64,000 nt of DNA, taken from NCBI GenBank assembly GCA_031294825.1, contig JAUMPM010000044.1, positions 1 through 64,000 of the forward strand, written 5' to 3'. This document shows, piece by piece, positions 17,039 through 24,992 of this stretch (the first letter of the stretch is position 1; each line of letters begins with the position of its first letter). The translations under genes were made by a program, and so were the position numbers. The stretch comes from Collinsella sp. Its GTDB lineage: Bacteria; Actinomycetota; Coriobacteriia; Coriobacteriales; Coriobacteriaceae. The notes beneath the pieces were generated by a model that ran no database searches, was not told the DNA's origin, and worked only from the letters and a program-made list of their open reading frames with translations.

Positions 17039-17758
17039 CTACAGTTCCACGCAAGGATTGTCGCGGGTCACAAGCGTCTTAATGACAACCGTCGCTCCCA
17101 GATAGCGCTCAAGCAGCTCGGCTAAGCGATCGATCGCAGCCTGGCAATCCCCCATCCGCTCGGGCTCCACGCACTCAATCGCCAGGAACGCATCGGCCGA
17201 ATCATCGGACAGCGCCGTGCGAACGCCGTCGCGCCAGTTCCAGCAGCGGCACACAGCGCCCGCATCGTCGATGTAGGCGAGCTCGCCGGGCAGCGTCGGA
17301 TCGTCCGCCTCCTCGCCAAGCGGCAAGAACGCATCGCCACCGTCGGTCACCTTCAGGCGAAGGTCTCCCTCGATCGCATGCAGATCCTCGCCTCCCACGG
17401 GCAGCGCGTAGGTCAGCGACACCGTGTTGTAGATATCCACCGCGGGCGTAATGTGGCCCACCGGCTTGCCTTTGAGCACGCGTTTGAGCAAGTTCTCGAT
17501 CGAGCAGCGCGCGCCTTTCTTGGTCTTGAACAGACGATAGGCCTCGCGCCATGCCTTGACCGGTGCGTTCTCGCTGATAGTGTCGCTGGTCAGATGACGC
17601 TCCGCATCGATATTGGCGCGGTCGAGCAACGCCGCAATCGCATCCACGTCCTCTTGAGAAATCTGAGCCGTGGGCTTCATGCCCTCCACGACCACAACAC
17701 CGACCGCTGCCTGCGGAAACAGCTCCCAGAATGAATCCTCGGCAATAAAGCTCTTCAT
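17039..17758 (-). CDS. B3/B4 (tRNA-binding) domain protein
   Basis: 239 residues. The middle and C-terminal parts (SIENLLKRVLKGKPVGHITPAVDIYNTVSLTYALPVGGEDLHAIEGDLRL) match the B3/4 domain found in the phenylalanyl-tRNA synthetase beta chain and in stand-alone proteins, some of which edit mischarged tRNAs. No synthetase catalytic domain is present. The start is the ATG of MKSFIAED after GGGAG; an upstream ATG five codons earlier overlaps that site. The substrate is not established. Confidence 0.8.
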   Translation of the reverse strand: MKSFIAEDSFWELFPQAAVGVVVVEGMKPTAQISQEDVDAIAALLDRANIDAERHLTSDTISENAPVKAWREAYRLFKTKKGARCSIENLLKRVLKGKPVGHITPAVDIYNTVSLTYALPVGGEDLHAIEGDLRLKVTDGGDAFLPLGEEADDPTLPGELAYIDDAGAVCRCWNWRDGVRTALSDDSADAFLAIECVEPERMGDCQAAIDRLAELLERYLGATVVIKTLVTRDNPCVEL

Positions 17759-17790
17759 ACGCTCTCCCTTCATTGTGCGCGCCCGAGTGA

Positions 17791-17813
17791 GGGCGCCTAA
17801 ACAAAAAGCGCCC
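17791..17813. repeat. Small hairpin in the leader of the B3/4 gene
   Basis: GGGCGC and GCGCCC arms around an A-rich loop. It lies 33-55 bases upstream of the B3/4 start. It could be a leader hairpin or a weak end for the PEP carboxykinase transcript. Confidence 0.4.
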
Positions 17814-17930
17814 TTACAACGGCCACCTTCAAAGTCCTACGGTGCCGTCACAAGAACGCTTGCGCTGTCCCCATCCGGAGAAGGGGACGATATGTCAGGC
17901 GTATTGTAACCCGAGTCATCCACGCGAGCA

Positions 17931-17966
17931 AAACCACCACAAAGGTGCCTGTCCCCTTTGTGGTGG
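17931..17966. repeat. CCACCACAAAGG palindrome, copy 6
   Basis: Twelve-base perfect arms CCACCACAAAGG (17934-17945 and 17955-17966) with the inverted loop TGCCTGTCC. The final T run of the right arm is lost (ATAT). On the minus strand it is followed by TTTTGC, fitting an end for the pckA transcript. Confidence 0.8.
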
Positions 17967-17985
17967 ATATGGACTCACGGCGAAG

Positions 17986-19656
17986 CTAGTGGCGAAGTCC
18001 CAGCAGCCCGCGGCCGCGATGACGGGCGTCGGCGTGTACTTGAACGTGCGGGCCGGCGGCTTTGACGGACTCGGGCAGGTGCGAGTACTTCTTCTCGAAG
18101 TTCTCCTCGAACATCACCGCCAGGTTGTGCGCGGCCTCGTCATAGCGCGCGGTGCTCTGCCAGTATTGGCGCGGCACCAGGATGCCATCGGGCACGCCGT
18201 GGCACGTCGTGGGAATGTCGACGTTAAAGATGTCGTCGTGCACGAACTCGCTGTCCTCGATGGTGCCGTCGAGGGCGCGCGCGACCAGCGAGCGCGTGTA
18301 GGCAAGCTCGATGCGATGGCCCACGCCGTAGCCGCCGCCAATCCAGCCGGTGTTGACCAGGTACACGCGCGTGCGGCCGTCGGCAATGCGCTCGCCGAGC
18401 ATCTTGGCGTAAACCATGGGGTCGAGTGGCATAAACGGCTCGCCGAACAGCGAAGAGAACGTGGGCGTGGGCTCGGTGACGCCGACCTCGGTTCCGGGAA
18501 TCTTAGCCGTAAAGCCCGTCACAAAGTGGTACATGGCGGCGTCAGCCGTCAGGCGCGAGATGGGCGGCAGCACGCCAAAAGCGTCGCAAGTCAGGAACAG
18601 CACGACACTCGGAGTGGTGCCCATGCCCTTAGTCCACGCGTTAGGAATGTGCTCCACGGGATAGGCCACGCGCGTGTTGTGCGTAATCGAGATGTCGTCG
18701 TAGTTGGGCTTGCGGTTCTCGTCGAGCACCACGTTTTCGCAGATCGCGCCAAAGCGGACAGCGTTGAAGATCTCGGGCTCGTGGAAGGCGTCCAGGCCCT
18801 CGCATTTGGCGTAGCAGCCACCCTCGATGTTGAAGATGCCCATGTCGGACCAACCGTGCTCGTCGTCGCCGATAAGTAGTCGCGTGGGGTTGGCAGAAAG
18901 CGTAGTCTTGCCGGTACCGGACAGGCCAAAGAACACGGCGGTCTCGTGCGTGACGGGATCCATGCTGGCCGAGCAGTGCATGGGCAGCACGTCGTCCTCG
19001 ACGGGCAGCAGATAGTTCATGACACTGAAGATGGACTTTTTGATTTCGCCGGAGTAGCCGGTACCCGCGACCAAAATCACGCGCTCCTGGAAGTTGATGA
19101 CCACGGCGGCGCTGGAGTTGAGGCCCTTGATGGCAGGATCGCACTGGTAACCGGGCGCTGCGAGCACGCAGAAGTCGGGCTCGCCGGTGCGCGCGATTTC
19201 GCGGGCGAGCGGACGGGCGAGCATTTGCTTAATGAAGAGTGCCTGGCTGGCACGCTCGCAGGCAACAAGCAGGCGACGCGTGTGGTTGCGGTCAGCGCCC
19301 GCCATGCCGCGCGTGACGAACACGTCGCGCTCGTTGAGATAGTCGACGATGCCGGCCTTGATGGCCTCATAGCTCTCGACGGACAGTGGGCGGTTGACCG
19401 CACCCCAGGCGATCTTGTCGTGAACATCGGGGGTGTCAACGATAAAACGATCGTTGGGCGAACGACCAGTGCGCTCCCCCGTCTCGATCACGAGCGCGCC
19501 ATTAGAAGCCATACGGCCCTCTTTGCGACGAATAGCGTGCTCGACAAGCTCTGCCGCCGGCAGGTCCACCAGCAGACGGGGTTGATTCTCGGCGGGATCT
19601 TCAACGAGCGTAATACCAAAGTTGGACAGAACTTCTGCAGGGGTAACACCAGGCAT
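17986..19656 (-). CDS. pckA: Phosphoenolpyruvate carboxykinase (ATP)
   Basis: 556 residues. It interconverts oxaloacetate plus ATP and PEP plus CO2; in anaerobes it often runs toward oxaloacetate. The kinase P-loop GLSGTGKTTLSA is near residue 250, preceded by FSVMNYLLPVEDDVLPMHCSAS; the metal site and the YCAKCE-like GGCYAKCEGL block follow. This is the ATP-type enzyme. The start MPGVTPAEV follows AAAGGAGG. The last 20 or so residues are rich in His, Arg and Gly (HVQVHADARHRGRG) and unlike the usual end, a small C-terminal extension. Confidence 0.94.
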   Translation of the reverse strand: MPGVTPAEVLSNFGITLVEDPAENQPRLLVDLPAAELVEHAIRRKEGRMASNGALVIETGERTGRSPNDRFIVDTPDVHDKIAWGAVNRPLSVESYEAIKAGIVDYLNERDVFVTRGMAGADRNHTRRLLVACERASQALFIKQMLARPLAREIARTGEPDFCVLAAPGYQCDPAIKGLNSSAAVVINFQERVILVAGTGYSGEIKKSIFSVMNYLLPVEDDVLPMHCSASMDPVTHETAVFFGLSGTGKTTLSANPTRLLIGDDEHGWSDMGIFNIEGGCYAKCEGLDAFHEPEIFNAVRFGAICENVVLDENRKPNYDDISITHNTRVAYPVEHIPNAWTKGMGTTPSVVLFLTCDAFGVLPPISRLTADAAMYHFVTGFTAKIPGTEVGVTEPTPTFSSLFGEPFMPLDPMVYAKMLGERIADGRTRVYLVNTGWIGGGYGVGHRIELAYTRSLVARALDGTIEDSEFVHDDIFNVDIPTTCHGVPDGILVPRQYWQSTARYDEAAHNLAVMFEENFEKKYSHLPESVKAAGPHVQVHADARHRGRGLLGLRH

Positions 19657-20035
19657 GGGGCCTCCTTTAAAAACGCGACACGTTGACGCGACGCGCACTT
19701 TACTCACGTAAAGCCCGTTGTACCCGATATGCAAAAACGTTTTTGCGGCAAGGGCGGCAAGCCCGCCCAACGGTCAAAAATCGCAGGCAAGCGGCCTAGT
19801 CATTGGGGACGCTTTTAAACGACTAGTCATTGGGGACACTCTTGAACAGACAACATTCAAGGAGTGTCCCCAGATGCCGGCACTTAGGGACGTTCCCAAA
19901 GTGCCGGCACATAAGGAACGTCCCTAAGTGCCGACTACCGAATGGCGCCGCCGAAATTATCGAACAATCTGTTCAAAAACACGAGCGGACACCGCGGTGT
20001 CTATACTAGAGCGCAGCAATAGAAAGGACCCCGCT
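19657..20035. other. Intergenic region with repeats and promoters
   Basis: 379 bases between divergent genes. Most is taken up by the GGGGACACTC repeat cluster at 19799-19933. The pckA promoter and that of the flippase-like gene must also lie here; a TATACT at about 20002-20007 could be a -10 box for the latter, but no matching -35 box is spaced correctly. Confidence 0.5.
19799..19933. repeat. GGGGACACTC-family repeat cluster, copy 3
   Basis: Two tandem versions of AGTCATTGGGGAC (19799-19810 and 19825-19837), a perfect inverted repeat (GGGGACACTC-TTGAA at 19832-19846 with its complement ending 19871), then repeated (A/T)GCCGGCAC and GGAACGTCCC blocks. This is the fullest copy in the window. 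Blocks of it recur at 128-165, 7015-7075 and 56981-57026. Confidence 0.7.
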
Positions 20036-21616
20036 TTGAGCATCACGCCCCTCGATAGCATTCGCCGCGCCATCGCCCGCCGTAACGGCATCTCCAACCC
20101 CGCTGCATCGAAAGACGGCGCCGCGAAGGCCCAGGGCGGCCGCATCGAGAACGGCCTCTTCCCTGCCTCCCACACGGCCGAAGAGCTCGCACGCATCCAG
20201 GAGCTGAGTCAGCGCAACGCCGGCGGGCCCGATAGCAGCCAAGCCACACGTCGCCGGCGCGAACGCGATCGGGAGCCCGGCCCCGTCCGCCGCATGGTCA
20301 ACGCTTGGTGGAACCGTCTGCTCGGCGCCGTCTACGGCGGCGGGTTCTCCACGCAAGAGGCTGAATACGAAGAGCACGCCACCAGCCGCGACTATCTTTG
20401 GAACACCCTCGGCACCGCCGTGTGGGGTCTGGCGTTTCCGTTGCTCACCATCGTGTCTACGCAGCTCGTGGGCGCCGAAGAAGCCGGCAAGTTCTCCATC
20501 GCCTTTGTCACCGGCACGCTCATCATGATCGCGTGCAACTACGGCGTGCGCAATTTCCAGGTCTCGGACATCGACGAAAAGACGTCCTTCGCCTCCTACC
20601 AGCTCAATCGTTGGATCTGCGGAGCGCTCGCCCTAGGCTGCGGCCTCATGTATAGCAGCGCCCGCGGCTATGACGCGCAGATGGCGACGATCGGCCTGGG
20701 CGTCTACCTGTATAAGGTCATCGACGGCGTCGCCGACGTGTACGAAGGCCGCCTGCAGCAGGCCGACAAGCTCTACTTGGCTGGAATGAGTCAAACGCTA
20801 CGCTCCGTCGGCGTCATCGCGGTCTTCAGCGTGGCGCTGTTCCTCACGCGTAGCATGCCCATCGCGGCCATGGCCATGGGCATCGCCGCGATCGCCTCGC
20901 TCGTGCTGGTCACCGCGCCGCTCGCCCTGCTCGAGACCGAAAAATCGCGCCGCGTAAGCCTGCGCGAGGTCGGCCACCTGTTTGTCCAGTGCGCCCCACT
21001 CTTTGGCGCGCTATTCCTGTTCAATCTTATCGAGAGCATGCCCAAGTTTGTGATGGAAGGAACACTAGCCTACAAATACCAGCTGTACTTTAATGCCCTG
21101 TTTTTTCCAGCTCAGGCTATTCTGTTGAGCATTGGATTTGTCTATAAACCGCAGCTCCTGCGCTTGTCGAGCATTTGGGCTAATCCTCGCAAGCGTCGTC
21201 GCTTTGACCTGATTATTGTTGCCGTTATGGCGCTGATCGTGGTCATCACCGGCGTGTGCGCCGCATTTATGGCAGGTCCCGGTATTCCCCTCATGAGCTT
21301 TATGTACGGTCTCAGCTTTGAGCGCTACCGTACGCTGGCGCTGCTGATGGTCGTCGCCGGCGGCGTCACCGCGGCCATCGATTTTATCTACGCCATCATC
21401 ACGGTATTGCGCCACGCTGGCGACGTCACCAAGATCTACCTGATCTGCTTCGCCGTAAGCGTGGTGCTGCCGGTGATCCTGATCAACCTGCTGGGTCTGA
21501 TGGGCGCTGTGGTGAGCTACCTAGCCATCATGGCCCTACTCCTGGTGCTGCTGATTATCGAGTACCGCCGCATCCGCCAACGCATAGAGAGGGACCGGAA
21601 TCCGTACGGCGCCTAA
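20036..21616 (+). CDS. Polysaccharide flippase-like membrane protein
   Basis: 526 residues from a TTG start. After a cytoplasmic N-terminal tail of about 120 residues, rich in charged and small residues, there are about 12 hydrophobic segments in the pattern of the MOP/Wzx (MATE-like) exporter superfamily, for example VWGLAFPLLTIVSTQLVGAEEAGKFS. Such proteins flip lipid-linked sugars. The TTG is chosen because GAAAGGA lies eight bases upstream; the ATG further upstream lies in repeat DNA. No glycosyltransferase genes are adjacent, so the substrate is unknown. Confidence 0.7.
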   Translation: MSITPLDSIRRAIARRNGISNPAASKDGAAKAQGGRIENGLFPASHTAEELARIQELSQRNAGGPDSSQATRRRRERDREPGPVRRMVNAWWNRLLGAVYGGGFSTQEAEYEEHATSRDYLWNTLGTAVWGLAFPLLTIVSTQLVGAEEAGKFSIAFVTGTLIMIACNYGVRNFQVSDIDEKTSFASYQLNRWICGALALGCGLMYSSARGYDAQMATIGLGVYLYKVIDGVADVYEGRLQQADKLYLAGMSQTLRSVGVIAVFSVALFLTRSMPIAAMAMGIAAIASLVLVTAPLALLETEKSRRVSLREVGHLFVQCAPLFGALFLFNLIESMPKFVMEGTLAYKYQLYFNALFFPAQAILLSIGFVYKPQLLRLSSIWANPRKRRRFDLIIVAVMALIVVITGVCAAFMAGPGIPLMSFMYGLSFERYRTLALLMVVAGGVTAAIDFIYAIITVLRHAGDVTKIYLICFAVSVVLPVILINLLGLMGAVVSYLAIMALLLVLLIIEYRRIRQRIERDRNPYGA

Positions 21617-21696
21617 TTAGCTGCCCCGGTCACCGGAATTTGCGATGGAATCGCCCCGGCTGGGGTCTCGTTGCGGACAATATTCATCACGCAAAA

Positions 21697-21819
21697 CTAA
21701 GTGAGTAGACTTTTACCGAATCTCCGACCACACCAACAGAGCACAAGTCTGTGACCTGCGGTTTTATTGAGGCAAATATGTTGGGTGCTCGGCATTTCCA
21801 AAAAAGTCTACTCACTTAG
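21697..21819. mobile_element. MITE-like element with 18-bp perfect inverted repeats
   Basis: The ends CTAAGTGAGTAGACTTTT (21697-21714) and its exact complement (21802-21819) flank 87 bases with no ORF of note. The interior contains GTGACCTGCGGTTTTATT, related to the repeats at 268-322 and 497-551. The size and structure resemble a non-autonomous element or a long hairpin terminator. No target-site duplication is obvious. Confidence 0.5.
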
Positions 21820-21835
21820 CCAGCGGGCAGCCAAA

Positions 21836-21866
21836 TGATTATTTAATCCCCGTCCCAGAGAAATCA
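21836..21866. repeat. TTTAATCCCCGTCCCAGA repeat, copy 2
   Basis: It matches 10724-10753 in almost every base and keeps the TGATT / AAATCA ends. It lies past the end of two convergent genes. Confidence 0.6.
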
Positions 21867-21933
21867 ATTAGCGGGCAGAAGGGCAAAAGTAGTCAAAAAA
21901 GCCCCGTCCCAAATTAGCTACCCCTTGCACCGA

Positions 21934-22773
21934 TTATTCGCCCGGGTTGATGTTCGCGTAGAACTCCGCCCCGTCGTCCAGGCGCAGGATGCCCACGCGA
22001 CCGAACTCGGAGCCGGTGGCGGCAGCGCAGTCGATGTCGATGCGATCGGGCACACCGGCGGCATCCTCGCCGCCCAGGCGCACGATCTGCCCGCGGCCCG
22101 ACTCCTCATCGAGCCCCGCAAGACCACCGACCTCGCAATAACGCCCGAGCGACACCGTTGGCGTGTGACCGCTCACCACGACCGGACCCTTGCCCTCGGC
22201 AGAAAGCAGCCCGGTCGGCACATCCCAATAGCCGTGACGAATCCACAGCAGGTCATCGGACGACTGCACTGCGAGCATCTGCTGCAGCAGCTCGCGATCA
22301 GCACCCACCGCTCCGACGCCATCGGCACAATCGACACCATGCTCAAGCAAAAACGCACGCGCCGCCTCGGTCTGAATGCCGGCGTGCACCAGCAGGTACG
22401 GCCGCTCGGCAGTCTCGACCACCGCGTAGAGCGGCAGCGCGGCCATCCATCGCACGAGCTCCTCGTATGCCTCAAATTCCATGTCGTTGAGCTGCTCGCG
22501 CGTCGTCCAGCCACCGTTGATATCCCAGGTCTCGGCATCGAGCGGATCCTGGCCAATGATGGCATCGAGCATGATCTGCTCGTGATTGCCCTTGAGCACG
22601 CGGGCGTTGGGCAGCGAGCGCACGAGCTTAATAACACCGACCGGATCGGGCCCGCGATCGATCATGTCGCCCAGCACGTACAGTGTGTCGTCGGACGTCA
22701 ACGAGATCTTAGACAGGGCCTCGTCAAGCGCACGCACGTGCCCGTGAGCGTCAGATGTCACATAGATCGCCAT
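21934..22773 (-). CDS. Calcineurin-like metallophosphatase
   Basis: 279 residues. All metal-ligand motifs of the serine/threonine phosphatase type are present: SDAHGH at residue 7, GDMIDRGPD near 35, GNHEQ near 62, VHAG near 128 and SGHTP near 200. Bacterial members of this kind dephosphorylate proteins or hydrolyse diadenosine tetraphosphate; which applies here cannot be told. The start has AAGGAGAGG upstream. It is single. Confidence 0.85.
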   Translation of the reverse strand: MAIYVTSDAHGHVRALDEALSKISLTSDDTLYVLGDMIDRGPDPVGVIKLVRSLPNARVLKGNHEQIMLDAIIGQDPLDAETWDINGGWTTREQLNDMEFEAYEELVRWMAALPLYAVVETAERPYLLVHAGIQTEAARAFLLEHGVDCADGVGAVGADRELLQQMLAVQSSDDLLWIRHGYWDVPTGLLSAEGKGPVVVSGHTPTVSLGRYCEVGGLAGLDEESGRGQIVRLGGEDAAGVPDRIDIDCAAATGSEFGRVGILRLDDGAEFYANINPGE

Positions 22774-23026
22774 GGTACGCCTCTCCTTGCATTGCGGCCG
22801 AAGCCCGGTGCCGCAACTAAAACTTCAAGTTGAACTTAAACGTTACCCATTGTACTCCGTTGCAATAAAGCTGGAAAGGGTTTCCGAGCAGAGGCAAAGA
22901 CGGCAGCCGTCTATGACGATATCGCGCACGCCCGCAATCCAACCCCATAAACCCACCATCTTTGGGTACAAATAACCGCAGACAACTGACCGTGCCACGC
23001 CAACCACCCAGGAGCGGACACCATCT

Positions 23027-24628
23027 ATGAACCAGATCCTTCTCTTTATCGGCCTCGTCATTATTTTGTGCCTGACCATCAAACCCGTCGGCAAAAAACT
23101 CCCCTTCCCCACCCTGCTCATCTTTATCGCGCTCGGCATGCTGTTGGGTGTCAACGGCCCGACGCATATCGACTTTAGCGACTACGCACTCACCGAAACC
23201 GTCTGCAGCACGGCGCTGCTGTTCATCATGTTCTACGGCGGCTTTAACACCAATATCGACCGCGCCAAGCCCGTCGCCGTGCCCGCGGTGCTGCTGAGCA
23301 CGCTCGGCGTCGTCATCACCGCAGGCATCACCGGCGTGTTCGCCCACTTCGTGCTGGGCTTCGACTGGATCGGCGGCCTGCTGCTGGGATCAGTCGTGGC
23401 ATCCACCGACGCGGCCAGCGTCTTTAGCGTGCTGCGCGAGCACAGCCTGTCGCTGAGGGGCGGAACCGACTCGCTGCTCGAGGTCGAATCGGGCTCCAAC
23501 GACCCCGTCGCCTACATGCTCACCGCCGTGCTCGCCACACTCGCAGCCGGCGGCGACATTAACATCCCCGTGCTGCTGGCCAAGCAGATCATCCTAGGCG
23601 TGGGGCTGGGCCTTGCCATCGGTTGGACATCCAGCCGCCTGATTGAACGCGCACACGCAACGGCCGAGGGCGCGCAGACTATCTTTTTGTTCGCCGTGGC
23701 GATCATCGCCTACGCGCTGCCGAGCTACCTGGGTGGCAACGGCTTTTTGGCCGTGTACCTGGCCGGCATTGTGCTGGGCGCGAGCGACATCACCGGCAAG
23801 GTCGAGATGGCGCACTTCTTTGACACCCTCACCGAGATGGCCGAGATGACGATCTTCTTCTTGCTCGGCCTGCTCGTAACGCCCGCACGCCTGCCGCAGA
23901 TGCTGCTGCCGGGCCTGGCGCTCATGGCGTTTATGCTCTTCGTGAGCCGCCCCATCGCCGTCGGCGTACTCCTGGCGTCCTTTAAGACGAACCCCCGCCA
24001 GGTCGCGCTCGTAAGCTGGGCGGGCCTGCGCGGAGCAGCTTCGGTCGTCTTTAGTCTCTTTGCCGTGGTGGCCGGCGTTCCCGGCGGACACGACCTATTT
24101 GACCTGGTGTTTGTGATTGCCGTGTCGAGCATTGTGGTGCAGGGCTCGCTGCTGCCGGCGGTGGCAAAGAAGCTCGACATGATCGACGCGGAAGGCGACG
24201 TGCGCCGTACGTTTAACGATTACCGCGACGAGGACGGCATGTCGTTCGTCAAGCTCAAGGTGGGCGCTGGCCATCCGTTTGCCGGGCGCTCGCTCGCCGA
24301 TATTGGCAGCGCGACGGACATGCTCGTGGTCCTGGTGCTGCGCGACGGTGCGCATCCGGTACTGCCCAATGGCGACACCGTGATCCAGGAAGGCGATCTG
24401 CTGGTGATGGCAGCCCCAACGTTCGAAGAGCGTGCCGAGGTTACGCTGCGCGAGGTCACCGTGACGCCCCACGGTCGCCTGGCCGGTCAGCGCCTACGCG
24501 ACGTGCCGCAGGGCAAGCACCCGTTTATTGTGGTGATGCTCAAGCGCGAAGGCCAGACGATCATCCCCGATGGCAACACCCTAATATATGCCGGCGACGA
24601 AGCCGTCATCGCCACACTGGCGTCGTAG
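23027..24628 (+). CDS. Cation/proton antiporter (CPA1 type) with TrkA-C domains
   Basis: 533 residues. The first 385 or so form about 12 membrane segments of the Na+(K+)/H+ exchanger fold, with GSVVASTDAASVFSVLR and the ESGSNDPVAYMLT motif carrying the ion-binding Asp. The cytoplasmic tail has two RCK C-domains (VKLKVGAGHPFAGRSLADIG and VTPHGRLAGQRLRDVP), as in K+/H+ antiporters of the CvrA/NhaP2 group. The role is likely K+ or Na+ extrusion and pH control. An AGGAG lies 11 bases before the ATG. It is single, followed by an inverted repeat. Confidence 0.88.
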   Translation: MNQILLFIGLVIILCLTIKPVGKKLPFPTLLIFIALGMLLGVNGPTHIDFSDYALTETVCSTALLFIMFYGGFNTNIDRAKPVAVPAVLLSTLGVVITAGITGVFAHFVLGFDWIGGLLLGSVVASTDAASVFSVLREHSLSLRGGTDSLLEVESGSNDPVAYMLTAVLATLAAGGDINIPVLLAKQIILGVGLGLAIGWTSSRLIERAHATAEGAQTIFLFAVAIIAYALPSYLGGNGFLAVYLAGIVLGASDITGKVEMAHFFDTLTEMAEMTIFFLLGLLVTPARLPQMLLPGLALMAFMLFVSRPIAVGVLLASFKTNPRQVALVSWAGLRGAASVVFSLFAVVAGVPGGHDLFDLVFVIAVSSIVVQGSLLPAVAKKLDMIDAEGDVRRTFNDYRDEDGMSFVKLKVGAGHPFAGRSLADIGSATDMLVVLVLRDGAHPVLPNGDTVIQEGDLLVMAAPTFEERAEVTLREVTVTPHGRLAGQRLRDVPQGKHPFIVVMLKREGQTIIPDGNTLIYAGDEAVIATLAS

Positions 24629-24640
24629 CCATCCCCACCC

Positions 24641-24713
24641 ATAAGTTGCGGAGAAATAGGGACTGAATAGGCCTTTTAGCAGCCTAAACGGTCCCTATTT
24701 CGCCGCAACTTAT
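24641..24713. repeat. AAGTTGCGG inverted-repeat element, copy 1
   Basis: The ends ATAAGTTGCGG-GAAATAGGGAC (24641-24663) and their near-perfect complement (24691-24713) surround a second small stem, AGGC...GCCT. A related element with the same ends but different inner stem lies at 63749-63817. It is placed between convergent genes and may end both transcripts. Confidence 0.7.
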
Positions 24714-24743
24714 TGAGGGGATGGGGTTGAAGCTCAATCGCGG

Positions 24744-24965
24744 CTACCAGTCCTCGTCCGTGTCATAGCCGTCGCCCTCATCGTCGACGGCAAAGTCGCG
24801 GAGGTCGAGGCCTTCGCGTTCGGCTCGGGCTAGGAGCTCTTGGGGCGACTCGTCCTCGATATCCATCACGTCGAGCATGGCAGCGGGAAAGCCCACGCCA
24901 GCCGCGCTCCCCGCGTAGTCGAGCAAGCCCTCGCGCAGCTGATCTGCATCAACGTCGATCTTCAT
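24744..24965 (-). CDS. Small acidic protein downstream of BREX genes
   Basis: 73 residues, about one third Asp or Glu, with a strongly acidic tail (DDEGDGYDTDEDW). An LLDYAGSAAGVGFPAAMLDV segment recalls small proteins with a DYxGTA-like stretch seen in gut bacteria, but I cannot name a family. A strong AGGAGG site precedes the ATG by eight bases. It is the last gene of the same-strand run that begins with brxA, 27 bases after its neighbour, so it is probably co-transcribed. Function unknown. Confidence 0.7.
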   Translation of the reverse strand: MKIDVDADQLREGLLDYAGSAAGVGFPAAMLDVMDIEDESPQELLARAEREGLDLRDFAVDDEGDGYDTDEDW

Positions 24966-24992
24966 GGTGAAACCTCCTACCAGACCAGGCCC

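Larger units (their letters stand above)
21617..21933. other. Intergenic region with mobile-like repeat elements
   Basis: 317 bases between convergent genes. It carries an 18-base inverted-repeat element (21697-21819) and the second TTTAATCCCCGTCCCAGA repeat (21836-21866), and has short echoes such as AATTAGCTGCCCC / AATTAGCTACCCC at its two ends. No gene. Confidence 0.6.
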
